Part shown: positions 1-7,277 of the stretch, in pieces
How positions within the stretch are numbered: position 1 is the stretch's first letter
How the letters are laid out: each line of letters begins with the position of its first letter
NCBI GenBank assembly: GCA_027488375.1
Contig: JAIYBW010000001.1
Span: 186,001-250,000 of the forward strand
DNA length: 64,000 nt
Direction of reading: 5' to 3'
Origin: Pseudomonadota bacterium
GTDB lineage: Bacteria; Bdellovibrionota; Bacteriovoracia; Bacteriovoracales; Bacteriovoracaceae
Program-made: the position numbers and the translations under genes
Notes under the pieces: generated by a model
Told to the model about the DNA's origin: nothing
Databases searched by the model: none
Seen by the model: only the letters and a program-made list of their open reading frames with translations

Positions 1-1
1 A

Positions 2-607
2 AAAATTCTTTCTTATCCTGAAATAACCCATGCGGAATGTCTTCTTACAAATAAGAACTATAGTATTTGGATAAAAGAAGCTGGCGTTCTCGCTCAGGGG
101 TCTCAAGCTTCAGACCATACTTCAATATTAAGATTCATTGAGCGCCAGAAGGGTCACGAAGTCTTTCTCATCCATCGTTTGGATCGTGAGACTGAAGGGC
201 TTATGATTGTAGGCCATCATTCTCAAGCTGCTGCAAAACTGAGTGACATGTTTCAAAAAAACTTAGTAAAAAAAACTTATGAGGCAGTCGTTAAAGGCCA
301 GATGAAGCCAGGATCTACACATCTGATTGATAAAAAATTGGATGGAAAAGCTGCCACTACTGAGGTTGAAGTGCTTGATTCTCAGGGGAATTTATCCCTG
401 CTTAAAGTTGAAATTAAAACTGGTCGGCTCCATCAGATTCGACGGCATCTTGAATCCATCGGTCACCCGGTCATGGGGGATCCAAAATACGGAAAAGGTA
501 ATAAAAATCGAGAGGGCCTTAAGCTACTAGCTAAGTCATTGGAATTTAATGATCCATGGTCTCAATCTCTCGTCTCAGTTTCGCATCATCACTCATTGGG
601 CCTGTAG
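2..607 (+). CDS. RluA-family RNA pseudouridine synthase, 5' end outside window
   Basis: The open frame runs from the first complete codon of the window, so the gene starts upstream. The visible part holds the RluA-family catalytic motif HRLDRETEGL around base 174, whose Asp attacks the uridine in rRNA or tRNA, followed by the family's KTYEAVVKG and RLHQIRRHL...GHPVMGDPKYG blocks. These are the core of the synthase fold. The C-terminus ends soon after the core, as in short members of the family. No S4 domain is visible, though it could lie upstream. Which uridine it modifies (RluA, RluC, RluD or TruC type) cannot be told from this fragment. An apparent start at base 179 is only the TTG codon inside the catalytic motif. 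Confidence 0.9.
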   Translation, partial: KILSYPEITHAECLLTNKNYSIWIKEAGVLAQGSQASDHTSILRFIERQKGHEVFLIHRLDRETEGLMIVGHHSQAAAKLSDMFQKNLVKKTYEAVVKGQMKPGSTHLIDKKLDGKAATTEVEVLDSQGNLSLLKVEIKTGRLHQIRRHLESIGHPVMGDPKYGKGNKNREGLKLLAKSLEFNDPWSQSLVSVSHHHSLGL

Positions 608-711
608 TTAAATTTTGCTCAATCCTGTAAAAAGTTCAAATCCCTCAAAAGACTAAAAAAATTCTCATTAATCCGGATACTATTTCGCTACGCATTATTA
701 AGGAGCTTTTC

Positions 712-2280
712 ATGCTTAATTATCGTTGGCTATTTCTATCCTTGTTGGTTTCAACCTCCGGTTTTGCCAGGGTTGATTTTAAGACCAAACAGGCCCGAGT
801 GGATTCACTCATGAAGCTGCAAAAGCAAGCTCCTGCATTTGCTTTTGATTCCTTTCAACGTGAACTTGAATATGAAAAGCAAGGTTTAAGTCTTGATAAG
901 AGGGCCAAAAAAGAGGCCAATCTCCTGGCGGATCAAATTAGAGCTCGAGTCATTGATGCCTATGAAGCTGCACTTAAAAAATATGAAAATCCTGAGTCTG
1001 CAAAAGAAGAAATTAGATCTGCCATAGATAAAGACCTTTCTCTTGTGGCCCCTGCCTTGAGAGATGAACTTTCTCTTCTTGCTCACAAAACTCTAGATCA
1101 AGTTGAAAATGGCGCCGTTAGCGAATCTCTTGATCTGGTTAAAGTGCAAGAGAGTTTTAAAAAAGATGCGATCAGTAGATCAAATTTTCTTAACCAAGAA
1201 TTTGGATTAGACTCTCATGAAGCTGGCAATAAGCTCGCTACACCATCAAACGATTCAGAAAGAAAAGAATACAATAATAAACAAGAAGTTATAGAATCAC
1301 TGGTTTCTGATAGGGAGAGTAGCCGTTGGGTGTCTTCTAGTAATCTTACTGTTCGAACTGCAGAGATAACATCAACCTCATCCAATGTCTCAATGCAACT
1401 CAAAGTTTCCTTTTTAGGTGCCACAATCAATGCTGGACCTTCTATTCGATTTAAAAAGACCTACAGTACGAATGCCACGATTATGGCAGATGGAATGAAT
1501 CCTATTTTTGCAGATGGTGGAAACTTTGATTATCACAAGAGAGACTCAAGTGGAAAAATCTTGGTTAAAAATGGAAAACAGCAAAAGAGGTACATGTTCT
1601 TTACATGTGATGCCGATTTAACTTTTGAGACAGACTACGAAGGATCTGGCGGTTTTAGTTACATGGGCTTAGGTGGAAATGCTTCAATTACAAAAAAGTT
1701 TTCTAATCAAGTCGATATTGCCTCCCGAAGAATTGCTCTTCCTGAGTATGTCGCCAATAAATCAGTTACAGTAAAATTCATCTCAGAACTTTGCCATAAT
1801 GATTTCCTGGTCGCGAAATTTAATAATTCTCTAACTGTTCAAAAATCATTGGATATGATGATGAAAAGTGTCGTGGCCGGTTTAACTTTCTCTCACCCAA
1901 AAACCAAGTGTGCTATCGATGAGCACTGCTATAACTGGTTTAATAACGAGATCATTTCTCTTGTGAAAATCAAGAATTTCCCTCGCTGCCGTGAGGAGAA
2001 TTCTCGTGAACAGTTTATGTCTTGCCAGCTCAGAGGACTAGAAGGTCAAAATTGTCCGGTCTATGAAAATGGGAAGAGAACCTCAGATGGCCAGTGGGAA
2101 TATCAATGCGATACAGGTCTTAAATGTGTTAAATACCAAGGCCAGAGTTTCTTTCTGGGAAGAGTTTGGGAATATGCTAGAGGTAAGTGTCAGGTGATTA
2201 ATAAAAAGACTTACCGCAATCCATTCGATCTTGCGAACGAGAATCGTGAAATTGAAGTGGAACTCGAATTAGCTAATTAA
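712..2280 (+). CDS. secreted protein of unknown function, Cys-rich C-terminus
   Basis: A 522-residue protein with a clear Sec signal peptide (hydrophobic stretch at about residues 5-18, then GFA-R as a likely cleavage site). The start is supported by AAGGAG 7 bases upstream of the ATG. Residues 25-200 look helical and charged; residues 200-340 are richer in beta-type Ser/Thr/Gly sequence. The last 130 residues hold about ten Cys, including CAIDEHC and a CPVY...CDTGLKC region, suggesting disulfides outside the cytoplasm. I do not recognise the family. Its last 12 bases overlap the convergent coaE end, so the two genes share their 3' ends. Probably periplasmic or exported. Confidence 0.8.
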   Translation: MLNYRWLFLSLLVSTSGFARVDFKTKQARVDSLMKLQKQAPAFAFDSFQRELEYEKQGLSLDKRAKKEANLLADQIRARVIDAYEAALKKYENPESAKEEIRSAIDKDLSLVAPALRDELSLLAHKTLDQVENGAVSESLDLVKVQESFKKDAISRSNFLNQEFGLDSHEAGNKLATPSNDSERKEYNNKQEVIESLVSDRESSRWVSSSNLTVRTAEITSTSSNVSMQLKVSFLGATINAGPSIRFKKTYSTNATIMADGMNPIFADGGNFDYHKRDSSGKILVKNGKQQKRYMFFTCDADLTFETDYEGSGGFSYMGLGGNASITKKFSNQVDIASRRIALPEYVANKSVTVKFISELCHNDFLVAKFNNSLTVQKSLDMMMKSVVAGLTFSHPKTKCAIDEHCYNWFNNEIISLVKIKNFPRCREENSREQFMSCQLRGLEGQNCPVYENGKRTSDGQWEYQCDTGLKCVKYQGQSFFLGRVWEYARGKCQVINKKTYRNPFDLANENREIEVELELAN

Positions 2281-2916
2281 ATTAAAATACTGGTTCACAA
2301 AACTTTCGGTTTCGTGGGCCAGTTCTTTTTCGCTCAATATATTCATAAGAACAACATCGGCCTTATTTTTCTTGTCCTCAATATCCATTTGTTGATTAAG
2401 CATCTTCTCAGCAAGTTCAGTGGAAATGTGATCCCTTATCTTGAGCCTCTCCAACTGATCCGATCGAGGTGTATAAACCACAAGGACAAGGTCAAAAAGC
2501 TTTTCCATGCCTCTTTCAAAGAGTAGGGGGACATCATAGATAATAACTGAAGGATCTGCGTGGAGTTTTAATTCATCATGATAAGCCTGTGGAAGACGTT
2601 GATAAATATAACTCTCAATAAGTTTTTTAGTCTTCTCATCCTGGAAAACTTTTTCTCTGAGTTTCTTAAAATCAATCTCACCATTTCTCATAAAGTCAGG
2701 AAAATTTGTTTGGATAAAGGTGATTGATTCAGGCCACTGATAAATATTCTTAACTAACTTATCTGCACTAATAATCGTAAAGCCTTTCATTGCGAGCAGA
2801 CGAGCAACTGATGACTTTCCTGAGGCAATTCCACCCGTGAGTCCAATAACAGGGATGTCACTTTGATAAAGTCTTTTCTCTGGAGTCAGGCGTTGATATT
2901 CAATTTTTAATTTCAT
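2269..2916 (-). CDS. coaE: dephospho-CoA kinase
   Basis: Catalyses the last step of coenzyme A synthesis, ATP-dependent phosphorylation of the 3'-hydroxyl of dephospho-CoA, in the cytoplasm. The P-loop GLTGGIASGKS lies at residues 25-35; SADKLV about residue 50 and the DVPLLFE substrate block about residue 125 are the other family signatures. At 215 residues it is slightly longer than the usual 200 because of about 20 residues before the first strand. The start codon overlaps the mazG stop as ATGA, so it is coupled to mazG. Its 3' end overlaps the convergent upstream gene by 12 bases. Confidence 0.93.
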   Translation of the reverse strand: MKLKIEYQRLTPEKRLYQSDIPVIGLTGGIASGKSSVARLLAMKGFTIISADKLVKNIYQWPESITFIQTNFPDFMRNGEIDFKKLREKVFQDEKTKKLIESYIYQRLPQAYHDELKLHADPSVIIYDVPLLFERGMEKLFDLVLVVYTPRSDQLERLKIRDHISTELAEKMLNQQMDIEDKKNKADVVLMNILSEKELAHETESFVNQYFNLIS

Positions 2917-3698
2917 AACTTTTTAACTTCGACCCATAATTTTTCAAGTTCAGCTTGAGGAGTTGTTTCAAGTTTTCCACCGCGGGCCTTAACTCTATCT
3001 TCAACTTTTTGAAAGCGATCGATAAATTTTTGATTGGCCTCTTTAAGGCATTCTTCAGGATTTATTTCGAGGTGACGGGCCAGTTGGGCGACTGAAAATA
3101 GGAGATCTCCAATTTCTTCCTTTACTCTCTGTTTATCGTATTTTCCACCAGGAGGTAATTCTTGTTTTACCTCTTGCCACTCCTCTTCAACTTTGTGCAG
3201 GACTTGATTATAGTTCTCCCAATCAAAATTCACCGTCGTGGATTTTTTACCAATCCGAAACGCTGACTCAAGTGATGGTGCATGGAGATATTTATTATCA
3301 ATAGAATATTTTCTTTCACCTTTTTCTTTCTTTTTTAATTCTTCCCAATTCTCTAAAACCTTAGCACTAGAAAGGTCGTTTGATTCATTTCCAAAAACAT
3401 GGGGGTGGCGGTGGATAATTTTATCTGCCAGTGTCTTGGCAACAGATTCCAACGTGAATGAACCACTTTCCGAGGCAATCGTTGAATGAAGCAGAATTTG
3501 GAGCAGGACATCTCCGAGCTCTTCTTCCATGAGTTTTGGATTTTTCAGTTCAGTTGCTTCAATAAATTCGTAGGACTCTTCCAAAAGATATTTAAGTAAG
3601 CTTTCGTGGGTTTGTTCTAAATCCCAGGGACATCCTTCTTTGGGATGACGAAGCTTACGTATAACTTCAATACACCTAATGAGTTCTGGATGATTCAA
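2913..3698 (-). CDS. mazG: nucleoside triphosphate pyrophosphohydrolase MazG
   Basis: Hydrolyses NTPs to NMP and pyrophosphate; in E. coli it also lowers ppGpp-related stress signals. Two tandem MazG domains are visible: GCPWDLEQTHESL...EESYEFIEA...EELGDVLLQ in the N-terminal half and a second copy with EEIGDLLFS near residue 200. I place the start at a TTG preceded by AAGGAG with 5 bases spacing, giving 261 residues, close to E. coli MazG (263). The longer open frame upstream would run into the divergent ybeY gene and is not conserved-looking. Overlaps coaE by 4 bases (ATGA), so mazG-coaE is one transcription unit. Confidence 0.92.
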   Translation of the reverse strand: MNHPELIRCIEVIRKLRHPKEGCPWDLEQTHESLLKYLLEESYEFIEATELKNPKLMEEELGDVLLQILLHSTIASESGSFTLESVAKTLADKIIHRHPHVFGNESNDLSSAKVLENWEELKKKEKGERKYSIDNKYLHAPSLESAFRIGKKSTTVNFDWENYNQVLHKVEEEWQEVKQELPPGGKYDKQRVKEEIGDLLFSVAQLARHLEINPEECLKEANQKFIDRFQKVEDRVKARGGKLETTPQAELEKLWVEVKKL

Positions 3699-3740
3699 GC
3701 TTTCTCCTTGATATTGCCTGTGGTCTAGGAAAAGGATACC

Positions 3741-4292
3741 ATGGACAGCATGAAGAAACATCCAGAGATCTTTTTTGACCTCCAGACAAGTGTTAAAATA
3801 AATAAAGCACAAGAAAAAAAAATCCAGCAATGGCTGATGCTGGCGGGCCTCGTCATGCAGAAAGTTATTAAGGATCCACAATTTATGGATCAGAAATGGC
3901 TTTCAAGTATCGAGTCAGTGAGGATTTCGATTCTTCTTTGTGGTGAAGTGAAAATCAAAAAATTAAACACCGAGCATCGCCAAAAAAATAAAGTGACCGA
4001 TGTTTTATCTTTTCCAAGTTTTATGAGTCTCCGACAATCTCCAGGCAAGGGAGAATTTGTTGGGGGAGAGCTTTTTTTAGGCGATCTCGCGATTTGCCAT
4101 AAAAAGATTATTGCTCAGGCCGATGAATTTAATATCAGCTATTTCGATGAGTTTATTCATCTCCTTTTCCATGGAGTGATTCATCTTGTTGGTTATGATC
4201 ACGAAATTTCTTTGAAAGAAGAGAAAATCATGGAAGCTTGGGAAGAAAAGATGCTTAAGTTATTTTCTAAGGCAAAAAAAAAGGGAGCCTAG
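3741..4292 (+). CDS. ybeY: rRNA maturation endoribonuclease YbeY
   Basis: Single-strand-specific metallo-endoribonuclease involved in 16S rRNA 3'-end maturation and 70S quality control. The zinc motif H-G-x-x-H-L-x-G-Y-D-H is present as FHGVIHLVGYDH at about residues 146-157, preceded by the LNTEHRQKNKVTDVLSFP block typical of the family. Length 183 residues, a little longer than E. coli (155) because of the N-terminal segment. AAGGAT lies 4-5 bases before the ATG. Divergent from mazG, with only 42 bases between the starts. Its stop codon lies inside a terminator hairpin. Confidence 0.93.
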   Translation: MDSMKKHPEIFFDLQTSVKINKAQEKKIQQWLMLAGLVMQKVIKDPQFMDQKWLSSIESVRISILLCGEVKIKKLNTEHRQKNKVTDVLSFPSFMSLRQSPGKGEFVGGELFLGDLAICHKKIIAQADEFNISYFDEFIHLLFHGVIHLVGYDHEISLKEEKIMEAWEEKMLKLFSKAKKKGA

Positions 4293-4300
4293 GCTCCCTT
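4281..4300. terminator. bidirectional intrinsic terminator (ybeY / subtilase)
   Basis: A perfect 9-bp inverted repeat AAGGGAGCC-TA-GGCTCCCTT with a T-run on the plus side and nine T on the minus side. It overlaps the ybeY stop codon and also lies just beyond the stop of the minus-strand protease gene, so it can serve both convergent genes. Confidence 0.85.
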
Positions 4301-4311
4301 TTTGAAAGAAA

Positions 4312-5685
4312 TTAATTTTTTCTAGCTGCTGTTGAAAGAGCTGCTTTTGAAAGAGCTGCTTTTAAGTTTACCCGTCCACCAGAAGCAATCATTCCGCTAA
4401 ATGCAGGAACTTTTGTCACTGACTGCATGAGGACATCTTTCAATTGAGTTGCTGATAGATCTGGGTAGTAGCTTAGAATCATCGCAGCAACACCAGATGT
4501 ATTCGGTGCAGCCATCGAAGTTCCAGAAGCCATCCCGTATTTATTGCCATTGAGGGTAGAGTAGATATTTGATCCTGGAGCGGCTACATCTACTGTTCTA
4601 ACACCCGTATTTGAAAAGCTCGACATAGAGCCATTGCTTGTTGTTGAAGCCACAACAAGAAGGTTTTCTGAATCAAAAGAAGCTGGGTATTTTAAACGCT
4701 CATCATTGTTACACCAGCCTGGGCATCCACCAAATGGATTATTAGAGTCGTTACCAGCAGAAGCAATCACAAGTGTATTGTAACGTTTGCCAATTTCATT
4801 GATTGCATCTCTTACGGCCATCCCATTTTCATTACGAGATTTACCGAATGAGCAGTTGATGACTTTGGCACCCATCTTCGCAGCGTATTTAAAACCTTCA
4901 ACGATATCTGAATCAAGTTCATCTGAATCGTCCGGCACAGTTCTGATGGCCATAATTTTCACGTTATTCGCCACACCAGCAATACCAATTCCATTATTTT
5001 GAGTAGCCGCGATTGTTCCTGAAACGTGAGTTCCGTGCCAGTGTGAAGCCATGGTATTCATTGTCGCATTACCATTTCTGTCTCTCACAAGAGTATTAAT
5101 CCCGTGGATATCATCAATATAACCATTGTTATCATCATCAATTCCGTTACCGGCAATTTCTTTTTCATTTGTCCACATGATGTCTTTTAAATCTTGGTGG
5201 TTATGATCAACACCAGTATCGACAACTGCAACGATTATTTCTTTGGCTTCAGATTGAGGAAGAACATCATAGGCCTGGCTCACATTCATTCCAGATGTTG
5301 AATTGAAAGCCCAAAGTTTAGAAGCATCAGGATCATTAAAATTGAAAAAATTCACTTCTGTGAAGCGCTTCATGGCCAGTCCCATATCATCGAGGACTTC
5401 CATCTTTGGCATCTGAGATTTTTCACCATAGTAATCAAGCTGAGCGTATTCAATGCTCTCATGTTTTGAGAGCTTTTGGGCCACTTCTTGAGGATTGTTG
5501 GTTTTAACAAGATACATACGGCCGATCAATCTTTTGGCACTTTTGATAAAAGGTGAATTGACCATTTTCTGGCCTTTTTTTACTTTCACGATGAGGTTTT
5601 CAGGGTGAAAGCGGCGAGAATTAGCTTCTGCCATACCAGAGAGGGCAGCAAAACTTAAAAGAATTCCAATACTTAGCTTTTTCAT
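4312..5685 (-). CDS. secreted subtilisin-like serine protease (S8)
   Basis: Exported endopeptidase. Counting from the ATG at 5685 (457 residues, AAGGAT about 10 bases upstream), a signal peptide spans about 1-21, then a propeptide-like domain (LIVKVKKGQ ... ESIEYAQLDYY) and the catalytic domain. The triad is visible: Asp156 in VAVVDTGVD, His217 in WHGTHVSGT, Ser390 in ASGTSMAAPNTSG, with the oxyanion Asn in SAGND near 312. NGIDDDNNGYIDDI resembles a calcium loop. The protein ends right after the catalytic fold; there is no P-domain or sorting tail. Ten extra residues are possible from an ATG at 5715, but that start lacks a ribosome-binding site. Likely a nutritional or predation protease. Confidence 0.92.
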   Translation of the reverse strand: MKKLSIGILLSFAALSGMAEANSRRFHPENLIVKVKKGQKMVNSPFIKSAKRLIGRMYLVKTNNPQEVAQKLSKHESIEYAQLDYYGEKSQMPKMEVLDDMGLAMKRFTEVNFFNFNDPDASKLWAFNSTSGMNVSQAYDVLPQSEAKEIIVAVVDTGVDHNHQDLKDIMWTNEKEIAGNGIDDDNNGYIDDIHGINTLVRDRNGNATMNTMASHWHGTHVSGTIAATQNNGIGIAGVANNVKIMAIRTVPDDSDELDSDIVEGFKYAAKMGAKVINCSFGKSRNENGMAVRDAINEIGKRYNTLVIASAGNDSNNPFGGCPGWCNNDERLKYPASFDSENLLVVASTTSNGSMSSFSNTGVRTVDVAAPGSNIYSTLNGNKYGMASGTSMAAPNTSGVAAMILSYYPDLSATQLKDVLMQSVTKVPAFSGMIASGGRVNLKAALSKAALSTAARKN

Positions 5686-5904
5686 GCAGGGTTTATCCTT
5701 CTGTAGAGTAAACATGTAGGCTCAATTTACTAAGAATCATGCACCAAGAAAACTTAAAGCTTCTGACTTTTTGACAGGTCAGGAAAACTTTACATAGAGA
5801 CCCTTAAGTCGGCCCGAGACTTGCTAGAATTGAGCATGAAAGATCGTTATTTACGGGGTAAGATGAGCAGATTTTTTAACTGGCGACAAAAGGTTTAAGA
5901 TTCC

Positions 5905-7269
5905 ATGGCTACTTCGAAGAAAAAATTTTTCACCCTCTGCTTATCAACGACTGTTGTTACAACGGCTTATGCCAATTCCTCCGACTCCATTCATGGTCAT
6001 ATTGGGGGACTCACTAATCAGATCAACCGTGACATTGGTGATGTTCCTGGTAACCGCTACAATGGTGATTTTAATTTCACATACTTCAATCATAAAACTG
6101 GTGATCTTGAGCAAAAGTTTAATTTTTCTGCTTTAGTCAATGATCAGAATTTAACCATGTTTTCGCTTCAGGAAGCCTATGTGGCCAAAGATGGTCTTTT
6201 CAGACCATGGGATTCAGCTGAGAAAGTTGGCGACCGCATGAGTTTTGGCCGTAAAATCCTCCCTTGGTCTGGAGTCGACTCATTATGGGGCCTAGGAAAA
6301 TTTAATAATAGAAAAAACTTCGATTATTTTGATCCAGGACAAGAAGGTCTTGTTGGAATTGAATATGAAAACAGATCTAGCAATGGCTTCTTCTGGAAAG
6401 CGTTTGGCTCCCCAGTTTATGTGCCAGAGATGAATCCAAGTCTAGATATTAATAAGAGCAAAAAAACCATTACTTCAAGAAACCCATGGGCCAATCCTCC
6501 GGCGGCATCAACTCAAATAAGTGATGGAGGACCTTTTGTTCCAGTGAATTATATTGTGGAATATCCAGAATTGGCGGAAGTTGTCTTTCGCTACAGTATA
6601 GGAGCCACGATGGGATGGGAAAATAAATTTTGGGTCGTGGATGCCTTTGTTATGCGCAAACCAGAAAACCAAGTTTCAACAAAGGTAAATGTAAAACTAA
6701 ACACACCTCCAGAGGGGACCTTTGTAAATGCTTATATCGATCCTGAATTCTACTACCACGATCTTTACGGGGGAAATCTCAAGTACCGTAATGCCGATGT
6801 GGAAATGTATGTCTCAGGAATTGCGGTCAGACCGAACACTTATCCAGATGGTAACCAGGAAGCAACTGACTATACTGACATTAAAACCAAAAAAGTTCGT
6901 GAAGATTATGTGGGGGGCGGGATTTCAAAAATTAATGATGTCTATGGTATGGGTTTTAATTACGTTGCCCGCTTAAGTCCATTTGATAGGGACCGCGATT
7001 CTCTGGCCCAAGATCCCCGCTGGAATCAGGCCCTTAATGGTTTTCTCATGAGAAATTTCACTCAGCAATTTCGTCTCTCGGCAGATGTGAAGTATGACAT
7101 GCTCACCACTGATCGTTTGGTGATGTTACGGGCCAATTATAATGTTTCGAAAGAATTTTTAACCACTCTTGGGGTGAACTTAATAGGCACTCCCGATAGT
7201 GGAAAATCTTTCTGGTCTCCTTATACAAATAACGACTCCCTTTTTGCGGGACTCAGATATATTTATTAG
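5905..7269 (+). CDS. outer-membrane beta-barrel protein, unknown function
   Basis: 454 residues with a Sec signal peptide ending at TAYA-NS (about residue 23). The rest is rich in alternating aromatic/polar strands and ends AGLRYIY, a C-terminal aromatic residue as in barrel proteins inserted by BamA. Features such as GRKILPWSGVD and FDYFDPGQEG suggest a porin or transport barrel. I cannot name the family. The next gene, a large lipoprotein, begins 8 bases after its stop, so the two are almost certainly co-transcribed and may act together. The ribosome-binding site is weak (AAAAGG about 12 bases before the ATG). Confidence 0.72.
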   Translation: MATSKKKFFTLCLSTTVVTTAYANSSDSIHGHIGGLTNQINRDIGDVPGNRYNGDFNFTYFNHKTGDLEQKFNFSALVNDQNLTMFSLQEAYVAKDGLFRPWDSAEKVGDRMSFGRKILPWSGVDSLWGLGKFNNRKNFDYFDPGQEGLVGIEYENRSSNGFFWKAFGSPVYVPEMNPSLDINKSKKTITSRNPWANPPAASTQISDGGPFVPVNYIVEYPELAEVVFRYSIGATMGWENKFWVVDAFVMRKPENQVSTKVNVKLNTPPEGTFVNAYIDPEFYYHDLYGGNLKYRNADVEMYVSGIAVRPNTYPDGNQEATDYTDIKTKKVREDYVGGGISKINDVYGMGFNYVARLSPFDRDRDSLAQDPRWNQALNGFLMRNFTQQFRLSADVKYDMLTTDRLVMLRANYNVSKEFLTTLGVNLIGTPDSGKSFWSPYTNNDSLFAGLRYIY

Positions 7270-7277
7270 GAAGGATT

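Noticed and set aside
625..648. GTTCAAATC, which resembles a tRNA T-loop
   Set aside because: The flanking bases cannot form the T-stem and no D- or anticodon arm fits upstream.
3699..3881. 61 extra residues at the N-terminus of MazG
   Set aside because: The segment overlaps the divergent ybeY gene, has no ribosome-binding site, and resembles no MazG; the TTG at 3698 has AAGGAG and gives the usual length.
5836..5898. 20-residue frame before the barrel gene (possible leader peptide)
   Set aside because: No ribosome-binding site and no attenuator structure; it is too short to judge.
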